A stretch of 64,000 bases of DNA from an uncultured Tenacibaculum sp. (GTDB lineage: Bacteria; Bacteroidota; Bacteroidia; Flavobacteriales; Flavobacteriaceae), in NCBI GenBank assembly GCA_937922085.1, contig CAKZVD010000012.1:1-64000 (forward strand), in the 5' to 3' direction. Shown one piece after another: positions 1-8,264 of this stretch. The notes beneath the pieces are model-generated. The model was not told where the DNA came from, ran no database searches, and saw nothing but the letters and a program-made list of their open reading frames with translations. Numbering within the stretch: position 1 is the stretch's first letter; each line of letters opens with the position of its first letter. The translations under genes were made by a program, and so were the position numbers.

Positions 1-111
1 CAGTTTGGTTATGTTTCAGAACCGTGTAATTATAATATAAATGAAATGATTGCCAATCATATAATAAAAAATCAGAAAAATGAAATTGCCTATAATTTTA
101 CAGATAAGTGA
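1..111 (+). CDS. gwsG: GwsG ATP-grasp peptide maturase, C-terminal end (partial)
   Basis: Only the last 36 codons lie in the window; the frame is open to the left edge and ends with TGA at 109-111. The peptide begins Gln-Phe-Gly-Tyr-Val-Ser. This matches the Gln-Phe-Gly-Asn-Val-Ser that follows the metal-binding Glu-Val-Asn of the complete GwsG at 59992-60969, and it likewise ends in a short helix-like tail. The next genes (small ORF, then GwsS) come in the same order as in that second locus, which supports the identification. The family is an ATP-grasp ligase thought to form side-chain ester or amide macrocycles on a precursor peptide. The precursor gene of this locus would lie off the left edge. 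The frame overlaps the next ORF by 32 nt. Confidence 0.75.
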   Translation, partial: QFGYVSEPCNYNINEMIANHIIKNQKNEIAYNFTDK

Positions 112-223
112 TAGTGTAGAGTTGAAAGTGAAAAGTAAAGAATCAAAGTATCTTAAAAATGAAGCGATCAATTCATTGAAAATATTCAAAGAACCTTTTT
201 TTAAACCCAAAATAAGAATATAA
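80..223 (+). CDS. Small protein between gwsG and gwsS (locus 1)
   Basis: This 47-residue ORF begins at ATG 80, inside the end of gwsG, and stops 3 nt before gwsS, so it is translationally embedded in the operon. It is basic and Lys-rich, has no Cys, and shows no signal peptide or membrane segment. Its C-terminus, EPFFKPKIRI, resembles the C-terminus YPDFRPTSKII of the 63-residue ORF in the same place in the second grasp-with-spasm locus (59811-60002). The remainder aligns poorly. I do not recognise a family. It could be an accessory or docking protein of the GwsG/GwsS complex, or a second peptide substrate; the sequence does not decide. Conserved position, overlaps and shared C-terminus argue that it is a real gene. 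Confidence 0.6.
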   Translation: MKLPIILQISDSVELKVKSKESKYLKNEAINSLKIFKEPFFKPKIRI

Positions 224-226
224 TAA

Positions 227-1291
227 ATGGATTATTTTAAACTATTTGCTAATTGCATACTTGTAAAAGGATATGGTAGATCAACAATTAATGACTTACA
301 AAGAAAAAAGATTCAAATCATTAATAATGATATAGCAAATCTTTTAAGTAAACTTAATAATAAAGTTTCTATAAATAGGCTCTTAGAAAATTATTCTGAT
401 TTAGAAAAAAACGACATACTAAGTTTATTAGAAAATTTAGAGGAAATGAATTTCGGTTTTTTTTGTACCAAAGAAAGTTTCGATAATTTTATTCCTTTAG
501 AACAAAAGATTAACTATTCTAATGAAATCACAAACATTATTTGTGAGTTTAATGCGGTTAATTTTGAGAGAATAAAACAAATACGTAAACTCATTCAACA
601 AACAAGAACGGAATCAATCACTCTTATTTTTTATAATGCATTAAAAAATAAAGATCTCATAAAAATTATAAAACTATTAAGCGATTCTTTTATAGTTTCT
701 ATTGATATAGTTATGAAAGAAAGTGAAAATTTAAATATTGACTTTTTCACTTCTCTTAATTCTTTTACAAACTTAATAAACAGCATAACAATACATTCTA
801 GCAATGAAGAGACTACAAATAAAACGAATTACAATTTTGAGATAAATTATATAAAAAAAAGAATCAAAGATTTTTCTTTCTGTGGAGCTGTTTCAATAAA
901 TCATATGAATATCCACCAAAGAAGTTTTTTAGAATCTTTAAACCATAATTCTTGTTTGTATAAAAAAATGTCTATTGATATAAATGGGAACATAAAAAAT
1001 TGTCCAAACATAAATAACTCTTTTGGTACTATTGATGCTATAGAAAATATGAAGCATATTTTAGAAGATATTACATTTAGAGAGATAGGAAAAATAAAAA
1101 AAGATGAAATAGAAGTCTGTAAAGATTGTGAGTTTAGGCATGTTTGTACTGATTGTAGAGCTTATACAGAAAACCCTAAAGACATTTTTTCTAAACCATT
1201 AAAATGTGGATATGATCCTTATACAAACGAATGGTCAGAATGGAGTAAAAATCCTTTAAAGGAAAAGACTATTGAATATTATAATTTATAA
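227..1291 (+). CDS. gwsS: GwsS, SPASM-domain peptide maturase of a grasp-with-spasm RiPP system (locus 1)
   Basis: 354 residues. The C-terminal third carries the SPASM-type cysteines C243, C259, C298, C301, C307, C310 and C327, including CKDCEFRHVCTDCRAY. No CxxxCxxC radical-SAM motif is present, as is typical of this family. Residues about 1-80 look like a winged-helix, RRE-like (PqqD-type) leader-binding region; that is an inference from layout. It is co-linear with GwsS at 58798-59814, sharing the C-terminal block (DIN/DKEGNIKNCP, FR-C-TDCRAY, SKP-KC). Known family role: partner of the ATP-grasp ligase in maturing GG-leader peptides in Bacteroidota; its chemistry is not established. It is last in its operon, 3 nt after the small ORF. 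Confidence 0.85.
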   Translation: MDYFKLFANCILVKGYGRSTINDLQRKKIQIINNDIANLLSKLNNKVSINRLLENYSDLEKNDILSLLENLEEMNFGFFCTKESFDNFIPLEQKINYSNEITNIICEFNAVNFERIKQIRKLIQQTRTESITLIFYNALKNKDLIKIIKLLSDSFIVSIDIVMKESENLNIDFFTSLNSFTNLINSITIHSSNEETTNKTNYNFEINYIKKRIKDFSFCGAVSINHMNIHQRSFLESLNHNSCLYKKMSIDINGNIKNCPNINNSFGTIDAIENMKHILEDITFREIGKIKKDEIEVCKDCEFRHVCTDCRAYTENPKDIFSKPLKCGYDPYTNEWSEWSKNPLKEKTIEYYNL

Positions 1292-1372
1292 TTAGGTTTA
1301 GCTTATTTTTTTTATAATATTTTGAAAACGACAAATCCATTTATTTGAGTTCCATAAAAACTAAAACAACAC

Positions 1373-1407
1373 CGATAGCCCACGGGAAATTAAACCCTTG
1401 GTTATCG
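1373..1407. other. Strong GC-richer hairpin
   Basis: CGATAGCC (1373-1380) pairs with GGTTATCG (1400-1407) with one G-T wobble, and GGG (1384-1386) pairs with CCC (1395-1397) around an A/T-rich loop. There is no U-tract after it, so it is not a normal intrinsic terminator. It is clearly richer in GC than its surroundings and abuts a gene remnant. It might be an end or REP-like element left by a rearrangement, or a structured RNA; I cannot choose. Confidence 0.4.
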
Positions 1408-1505
1408 CCCTGCGATTAAATAAGATTTTGGATAAAATCAATAAAAAAGGATACGATAAACTTTCAAAAAGAGATAAAGAAAAATTAGACCAATTATCCA
1501 AATAA
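1392..1505 (+). pseudogene. Remnant of a rhomboid-family (DUF6576-type tail) gene
   Basis: The frame ending with TAA at 1503-1505 encodes ILDKINKKGYDKLSKRDKEK followed by LDQLSK. That pattern (ILDKI..GYD.LS..EK..L) is, to my knowledge, the conserved C-terminal tail found on many Bacteroidota rhomboid-family proteins. There is no start codon or upstream coding sequence: the frame runs back into the hairpin at 1373-1407. I therefore read it as the stranded 3' end of a gene lost by deletion or rearrangement. The family assignment rests on recall of the motif. Confidence 0.5.
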
Positions 1506-1535
1506 TTTATCACTCGCATATCTTCTCATTTAGTC

Positions 1536-1543
1536 TACCTTTG
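1536..1543 (+). promoter_or_regulatory. Bacteroidota -7 element TACCTTTG for the DEAD-box helicase
   Basis: TACCTTTG matches the Bacteroidota consensus TAnnTTTG and lies 14 nt before the ATG at 1558, in a short A-rich leader without a Shine-Dalgarno sequence. The -33 region is not distinctive. Confidence 0.5.
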
Positions 1544-1557
1544 CAAAAAAATATTCA

Positions 1558-2790
1558 ATGCAGTTTTCAAACTTACATTTAAACAAATCTATATTAAAGG
1601 CGCTAACCGAAAATAAACACCACACTGCTACTTTAGTACAGCAAGAAGTGATTCCGTTAGTTTTAGACAAAAAAGATGTAATTGTAACTGCACAAACAGG
1701 TACTGGTAAAACTGCTGCTTTTGCACTACCTATTCTTCAAGATTTACTTAAAGAACAAGACACTGAAAAAGGGGAGAAAAAAATAAAAGCTTTAATCGTA
1801 AGTCCTACTCGTGAATTGGCCATACAAATTCATGAAAATTTTAAAATGTATGGTGAATACACCAATTTAAGAAGTACCGCCGTTTATGGTGGTATATCAA
1901 CTGCTCCTCAAAAAGAAGTTCTAAAAAAGGGAGTTGATATTTTAATTGCCACTCCTGGTAGATTAATAGATTTACATAAACAAGAAGCTATTGATTTACT
2001 TCATTTAAAAACTTTTGTATTAGATGAAGCAGATTTAATGTTAGATATGGGTTTTATTGAAGATGTAAAACGAATTGAAAAATTATGTCCTCGTAAAAAG
2101 CAACAACTTTTATTTTCTGCTACTATGCCAGAAAAAGTGATTCAGTTAGCGAATTCAATGTTGTACAAACCAGAGAAAATAAATATTTCTCCTTCTGAAA
2201 CTACCTCTAAAAACATAGGACAACTACTTTATTATGTTCCTAAAAAGAATAAAACAGATCTGTGTTTACACCTATTACGTAATACTATAAATGGTAAAAT
2301 TATTATTTTTAGACGCACTAAATTTGGTGTAGATAAATTAGAGCAAACACTTTTAAAAAATGGGTATAAAGCAACTAGCTTACATGGAGACAAAACACAA
2401 ATACTTCGTAACAAAGCTGTAGAAGATTTTAAAAATAATAAAGTAACTATTTTAATAGCTACCGATGTTGCCGCAAGAGGTATTGACATTAGCAAAGTAG
2501 ATGCTGTTATTAATTTTGATTTACCTAATATTCCTGAAACCTATGTGCATCGAATTGGTAGAACAGGTAGAGCAGGAAAATCTGGAATCGCTTTTTCTTT
2601 ATGTAGTGCAGACGAAACAGCATATATTAAAGCTATTGAAGAAGTAATACAACGAAAAATTCAAGTTATAAACGACCAACCTTTTCCATTAGCTAAGCCC
2701 AAACATATAAAGCAGCCCAACACCATTAGCAAACATAAAAAAGGAAGAAAATCAACAAATTCTAAAAAGAATAAAAAGCGTTGGTATTAA
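1558..2790 (+). CDS. DEAD-box ATP-dependent RNA helicase
   Basis: 410 residues with all superfamily-2 motifs in order: a Q motif near residue 28, Walker A AQTGTGKT (45-52), PTRELA, TPGR, DEAD at 156-159, SAT near 188, then the C-terminal RecA lobe with RGIDI and HRIGRTGRAG. The tail is short, basic and Lys-rich, as in RhlE-type helicases, and probably binds RNA nonspecifically. Role: ATP-driven unwinding of RNA duplexes in ribosome assembly or mRNA turnover, in the cytoplasm. It is a single gene with its own promoter (TACCTTTG) and a strong terminator 39 nt after the stop. The start at 1558 is the only ATG near the promoter. Which subfamily (RhlE, CsdA or another) cannot be told by eye. Confidence 0.93.
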   Translation: MQFSNLHLNKSILKALTENKHHTATLVQQEVIPLVLDKKDVIVTAQTGTGKTAAFALPILQDLLKEQDTEKGEKKIKALIVSPTRELAIQIHENFKMYGEYTNLRSTAVYGGISTAPQKEVLKKGVDILIATPGRLIDLHKQEAIDLLHLKTFVLDEADLMLDMGFIEDVKRIEKLCPRKKQQLLFSATMPEKVIQLANSMLYKPEKINISPSETTSKNIGQLLYYVPKKNKTDLCLHLLRNTINGKIIIFRRTKFGVDKLEQTLLKNGYKATSLHGDKTQILRNKAVEDFKNNKVTILIATDVAARGIDISKVDAVINFDLPNIPETYVHRIGRTGRAGKSGIAFSLCSADETAYIKAIEEVIQRKIQVINDQPFPLAKPKHIKQPNTISKHKKGRKSTNSKKNKKRWY

Positions 2791-2828
2791 AAACAAACAA
2801 CGAATACTTTTTAACTTATCATAAATAA

Positions 2829-2858
2829 AAAACCAACGAAGTTAGCTTCGTTGGTTTT
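2829..2858. terminator. Bidirectional intrinsic terminator
   Basis: A perfect 13-bp stem, AAAACCAACGAAG with CTTCGTTGGTTTT, around a TTAG loop, with A/T tracts on both sides. It serves the helicase on the plus strand and the convergent lyase-like gene on the minus strand. Confidence 0.85.
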
Positions 2859-2901
2859 ATCAATTTTAAAATGATTTATTCTAAGGTTCAGAAAAACAAT
2901 T

Positions 2902-5900
2902 CTATTCTATTAAAACCTTTTTTACTGTAAAAACTTCATTTTGTTCAACTCTTATAAAATACAAACCAGCCTCTCCAAATAAAGCTCTCTCTAACTTCAA
3001 ATTTTGCTTATCTGTTTCTATTTCATAGGTTCTTTTTCCTTGTATATCGAGTATACTTATTTTTGACATCTTTGAATTACCTAAAGAAACAGTTAAAAAA
3101 CCTTCTTTTAATGGATTTGGGTAAAGAACTACAACATCTAACTTTTCTTTAATGTTAACACTAGACTTAGCTGCAACACCAGATGTAGCACTGTCTACTT
3201 TCATTAATTCTGAAGTTCCTCCTGTAGCACAAACTGCACGTAAAACTATAGTGTATTCTTTTCCTGTTGCTAATCCATTAATAGTTATTGGTGATGAATT
3301 ACCACCAGCGTATGATGTCGCTTTCGGGCTATTAATATTCCCAGTAAACTGCCCTTTAGGCCAAGCTCTAACTTCGTACCTATTTTCGCCAGTAAATTCT
3401 TTAAACCCTATTGAAATGGATTGACCTGTTACACTTAGAGTTTTTACTGAAGTAATTTCTGCACCAACAGAACATGGGCCAGAAGTAAAAGCATCTATTT
3501 GCGCTAATTCTGATGTACCTCCTACCGAACAAATTGCACGTATAACCAACGTATATTCTGTTCCTGCAGTTAACCCATCAATAGTTATTGGTGATGTATT
3601 TCCTCCTTTGTATGCTGTTGCTGCTGGATTGTTTACACTTCCTACAAACTGCCCTTTAGGCCAAGCCCTAACTTCGTACGTATTTACTCCATTAAGTTTA
3701 TCAAACGCTAATGTAATTGAAGTATCTGTACGATCATTAATCTTTAAATTAGAAACGACGATACTTGTTGAACAAGCTTCATCTGCACTAACAATTTTCC
3801 AATTTTGATTTTTATTACCCGCCCTATATGGCCATAAATGCATTAAATTTCCATTATTTCTATCAACAACCTTATCACAATGTAAAGGTTGTAAAAAATA
3901 ATTTCCTTCTACTTTCGTAATACTCCATTTTTGATGGTTACTTTCAGCTGAAGTCCATGTTCCTATATTAATATTAGGATTTTCTGTATTCTCATCTTTA
4001 TTACAAGTAGCATAAGGCACTTCTAAAAATTCATTATTTCTCAAATTTTTAATGGTGTAATAAGTACCTACTTTAGTAATTTGCCATTTTGCACTATTCC
4101 CTGAAGCATCCGCAGTATTTACAGTTCTACCATTTGGGCTATTCATCTTTATCTTACCAGAAGTATTTTGAATATAATAAACACCATTCGCTAAATTAGC
4201 ATCTGGTCTAACACTATCTCCCCCTCCTGTATTACTACAATTTTCACCAGGCAATCCATAACAAACTCCTGTAGGTCCTTGATTTAGATTCCAATTAGGT
4301 CCTGACACCCAATTACTACCTATTTCATAAGCTCCAACATCTGGAGATTCCCCTTTAAAACCATCAGTATAACCGTTAATAACTCTACCAAAATCTACAG
4401 CTTTTGCGCTATTTTTTAATTTGTAATTATCCGCTTTAAAATTTATAAAAGACGCCTGATCTACTAAATTATTTTGCTTGTTAGATTGTGGCTCCCAAGT
4501 ACTTTCACTTTCTTGATTTCCTTGTTTATCTACTGCTTCTTTATCAGTTATATTATTCCATACTTTAACATTACTAAACTTTGTCCCTGCTTTATGCCAT
4601 GCTCCCATAGTACCTCCTTTAGCTTTCACTAATGTATTATTAAAAATATCTATATCTTTTCCATCCCAATTAATTTGAATATTTGTCCACTCTACATTCC
4701 AAACTACATTTCGATATACACGAACATTCTCAGCATCATTATCTAAATAAATTCCTGCTGCCTTTTTCAATTTACCTCTACTTTCAGCATCATGAAACCA
4801 ATTATGATGAATATCCATGTTTAAACCTTTATTAATTGTATAAATTAAAGCACAATCATCAGCTATCAAATTACTACGAGAAATATCATTCCAAGCTACT
4901 TCTGAATTTTTATTTATTATTTGAATACCATCTCTACCTCCACGAGAAATATTATTTCGTAAAATTTTTGTATTCTTTCCTCCTCTTGCCATTATTGGCG
5001 CATCATAAGATCCTAAAAAGTCAAAATCATGAATGTAATTATTTCTAATTATAGTTCCATTTCCAGCATCCCAAATTCCTGTAGCATCTCCAAAACCTAT
5101 TTCTGAATTTTCTATAATTGTATTTACAGAACCTCCTTTAACATCTACTGCATTAATACCTTAATTAAAATTAGGAGTAATACCTCATGTCATACTTCCA
5201 TACAAAACCTTTGTTCCTTTCAATTTATTTCCTGTTCCTTTAATAAGAACATTCCCTCCAAATAAAGCTAAGTTTTCAATATGTATATAATTACGGCCTT
5301 GTAAATCTACTGTAACTGTTCTTCTTGCCATTTTCACCTCATCATTTTTTGGCTTTACACCACCAGGTAATTGTACAAAAAGAGTTTTTGTTTTAGTATC
5401 AAAAAACCATTCATTTTTATAATCTAAAGCTTCTTTTATTCCTTCTAAATAATAATCTCCAAAATCTCCTGGAGGATGTGATCCTATAATCCAATTTTGA
5501 TTTTTAATCGCATCAAAATTTACTCTTCCTGAAGATTGACTTTTTATCCACGCTCTCCATGTAGTCCACCCAGATCCTGGGCGATCTCCATAAAACATAA
5601 TAGATCCGCCATTTGACCATTTCCAATTCGGAATTTCTCTATCTGTTAAAAAAGCATTTCTAGATACTTGATCTTGACTTCCTCCATCATTACGTAATGA
5701 ATTCAAAGTAAAGCGATCTCCATCTGTATTATTTGGCCATCTTGCTAAATCTAATACTGTAGTACCTCGCATTACGAAGTTACGTTGATTTAAATCCCAA
5801 TTAACCGTTTTTTTCCATCGACTTCCTCCATCAGAAGTCCATCCACTTAAAGCTTCCATTGCTGAAATAATTACTTTCTCTCCTTGTTTAGAAGTATAAA

Positions 5901-6153
5901 CAATTGGGCTTCCTGCTGTTCCTGACTTTGCAGGTTTAATTGTTTCTTCATAAGTTCCTTCACCAATAACAACAACACTTCCTGGCTTTGCTACTGACGA
6001 TGCTTTGGCTATTGTTTTAAAAGGTTGAGATACTGTTCCTGGGTTGGTATCACTACCTTTTTTTGAAACATAAATACGCTGCGCATTTATGTTACTAAAT
6101 GAAAAGAGTATAACTAACGTTATAACTACTTTAAATAAATTAATTAGTTTCAT
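2902..6153 (-). pseudogene. T9SS-secreted right-handed beta-helix enzyme with ricin-lectin and FN3 domains, interrupted by two stop codons
   Basis: One minus-strand frame runs from ATG 6153 (signal peptide ending near NINAQ) to 2902, but TGA at 5185-5187 and TAA at 5161-5163 break it after residue 322. Restored, it would have about 1083 residues. In order these are: signal peptide; a parallel beta-helix region (RIYVSKKGSDTNPGT..., then N/G-rich coils such as ILRNNISRGGRDGIQI); a ricin-type beta-trefoil (QKWSI, QNWKI); two near-identical FN3 domains (YEVRAWPKGQF twice); and a type A T9SS sorting domain (YPNP ... VKKVLIE). Such enzymes are usually polysaccharide lyases or hydrolases; the substrate is unknown. 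The first Met at 6213 only adds a non-signal extension, so 6153 is preferred. The two fragments could still be expressed, but the C-terminal one would lack a signal peptide. A base error in the assembly is possible. Confidence 0.75.
3205..3685 (-). repeat. Tandem FN3-coding repeat, 300-bp period
   Basis: Bases 3205-3385 and 3505-3685 are highly similar copies offset by exactly 300 bp. They share stretches such as AACTGCCCTTTAGGCCAAGC and AATAGTTATTGGTGATG. They encode the two consecutive FN3 modules of the interrupted secreted enzyme. Similarity at DNA level points to a fairly recent internal duplication. Confidence 0.8.
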
Positions 6154-6598
6154 AATTTGATTAATTTCGGGGTTAAACATTTTAAATTCAGGTAAAAAAA
6201 CGACAGACTTCAATCAAAATTGCCTTCGCTTTTTATTTTTTTTCAATTCCAAACATAATTAAAGCGTTAACAATAAAAATAAGTCTAAACACTTATTATT
6301 CTTCATTTTAAAAAAATGAGCTAAAAACATTCTTGCATATAAAAACATAGCCTTATCAAATTAACTAAAAGATACTTTAGCTTAACACAAAACAAACTCT
6401 TGAGATAAAACCCTAAAAAACAACGAAAAAGATGTTTAAACATTAAAACAAGTGAAAATGCAGGAACTAATGATATTTATTTTTCTTTTTTTGAAAAAAT
6501 ATTTACTGTTTTTTTTCGTTTAACCAACAAATATTTTTTAAGTTTACAGAGAATTCATGAATTTTATTATTTATCACTCATAAAACAATCCCCTTTAA
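6154..6598. other. Divergent intergenic region, 445 bp
   Basis: This AT-rich region separates the broken lyase-like gene (minus) from the DUF1800 gene (plus). It has no convincing ORF and no good TAnnTTTG element on either strand. It holds CATAGCCTTATCAAA at 6346-6360. A near-identical CATAGCCTTATTAAA occurs at 10841-10855, just before the promoter of the SnoaL-like lipoprotein gene. Because an AraC regulator gene lies between them, this may be a shared operator; that is an inference from one pair of matches. Confidence 0.35.
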
Positions 6599-8233
6599 AT
6601 GAGTTACTTAAACAAAAACACAAGTGTTTTAGGCTTGCGAAATGCCAAGCATTTGTTACGAAGAGCTTCTTTTATTTATACTAAAGAAGTATTAACAGAA
6701 TTTGCTACCCTTACCCCTGAGGAAGCTTTTAATAAACTAATAGAAGATCAAACCGATAAATGGGCTGCTCCTTATGATCCTAGGCCAGAAACTGCCCCTG
6801 ATGGATATTGGCTTTCATCTCCTAATCTTCCTAACTCTTTTGATGGTCAATTTAGAAAAAGAAGAATTGTTACTTCTTGGTGGTGGTATAATGCTATAAA
6901 TCAAAATTCTTTAAGGCAAAAAATGACATTTTTCTTACACACGTCATTTACTGTTTCTAAAGATAATGGAGCTGGTACTTCTACTCATTTTTATGACCAC
7001 ATGAAGTTATTAGATTTTTATGCATTTGGTAACATTAAAACATTATCGAAAAAGATTACGTTTGATAATGCTATGTTAGATTATTTGAATAACACTCAAA
7101 ATAATGCTAGGAATCCTAATGAAAATTATGCTAGAGAGTTTTTAGAATTGTTTACCATTTTAAAAGCAGAACAAATAGGTAGTGGTGATTATACAAACTA
7201 TACCGAATTAGATGTACAACAGGCAGCTAAAGTATTTTCTGGTATAAAAACACAGGTCGATAGAAGCCTTGTTGATACGGACACAAATCTTCCAATAGGT
7301 AGAATCCAAATTAACACACATGATAAAGAAGACAAAACTTTTAGCCATGCCTTTGATGATACTATTATTAAAGGAAAAGATACTGATGACGGTGTTGTAG
7401 AAGAGCTAAGTGATTTTGTTGAAATGGTTTTTAGTAAAGAAGCTACAGCTGTTTCTTTTATTAGAAAATTGTATCGCTATTTTGTTAAAAGTGAATGGGA
7501 AGAAGAAATTGAAACAAATGTAATTATACCTTTAGCTAAAGAACTACAGGACAATGATTATGAAATTTTACCCATTGTAAAAAAATTATTGATTTCAAAT
7601 CATTTTTATGATTTAGATGATACTGATGCTTCAAATGAAATTATTGGAAGTATTTTAAAAAGTCCTTTACAATTATTAAATGAAATTACTTCATTTTTTA
7701 AGTTAGATATACCTGACCCAGATACAGATGTTGAAGAGTTTTATTCCTTCTTTAACTTTATTCATAATTTCTATTTAGCTGCTGGCGGAATGAATTTATG
7801 GTCTCCAGATTCTGTAGCAGGTTATCCTGCACATTATCAGGCTCCAGATTTTGATAGACATTGGTTTTCTTCAAATACAGTTCTTGCCCGTTATAAATTA
7901 ATTGAAAGTTTTTTAACTGGTAGAAATAAAATTAGGTATAATGGTAAAATTAATGTTGAATTAAATATTACTACTTTTATTCAAACAACCATTACTAATC
8001 CTTCCTTAGCAAATGACCTGATTACTGAATTAGCAGATCATTTATATCCAGAATCAATAAGTGAAGAACGAAAAGCTTATTTCGCTCAAAACTTACTGGA
8101 AGGTTTTGCTGATTTTTACTGGACAGATGCCTGGGTTACATTTGAAAGAACAAATGATGACACCATTGTTAAAACACGTTTAAGTGCTTTAATTACTCAA
8201 ATGATTAATGCACCGGAGTTTCAATTAATGTAG
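6599..8233 (+). CDS. DUF1800 family protein
   Basis: 544 residues. Features seen: LGLRNAKHLLRRASF near the N-terminus, MTFFLHTSFTVS, NENYAREFLELFTI and a C-terminal VAGYPAHYQAPDFDRHWFSSN block. All are characteristic of DUF1800 proteins, which are nearly always encoded beside DUF1501 proteins, as here (31-nt gap). No signal peptide is visible, so export, if any, might depend on the Tat-signal partner; this is speculation. The biochemical role of the pair is unknown. The short, conserved FARE/YAREFLELFT motif region is intact and the length is normal. It is the first gene of a probable three-gene unit with DUF1501 and AraC. Confidence 0.88.
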   Translation: MSYLNKNTSVLGLRNAKHLLRRASFIYTKEVLTEFATLTPEEAFNKLIEDQTDKWAAPYDPRPETAPDGYWLSSPNLPNSFDGQFRKRRIVTSWWWYNAINQNSLRQKMTFFLHTSFTVSKDNGAGTSTHFYDHMKLLDFYAFGNIKTLSKKITFDNAMLDYLNNTQNNARNPNENYAREFLELFTILKAEQIGSGDYTNYTELDVQQAAKVFSGIKTQVDRSLVDTDTNLPIGRIQINTHDKEDKTFSHAFDDTIIKGKDTDDGVVEELSDFVEMVFSKEATAVSFIRKLYRYFVKSEWEEEIETNVIIPLAKELQDNDYEILPIVKKLLISNHFYDLDDTDASNEIIGSILKSPLQLLNEITSFFKLDIPDPDTDVEEFYSFFNFIHNFYLAAGGMNLWSPDSVAGYPAHYQAPDFDRHWFSSNTVLARYKLIESFLTGRNKIRYNGKINVELNITTFIQTTITNPSLANDLITELADHLYPESISEERKAYFAQNLLEGFADFYWTDAWVTFERTNDDTIVKTRLSALITQMINAPEFQLM

Positions 8234-8264
8234 ATTAAAATTATTTTCCCCTAAATACGATTTC

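Noticed and set aside
2902..4992. Independent 696-residue protein starting at Met 4992
   Set aside because: It is in the same frame as the upstream ORF ending at 5187; only two stop codons separate them, and it would lack a signal peptide. It is better explained as the 3' part of one interrupted gene.
6154..6213. N-terminal extension of the beta-helix enzyme from Met 6213
   Set aside because: The extension precedes a standard signal peptide that begins at Met 6153 and would place it internally.
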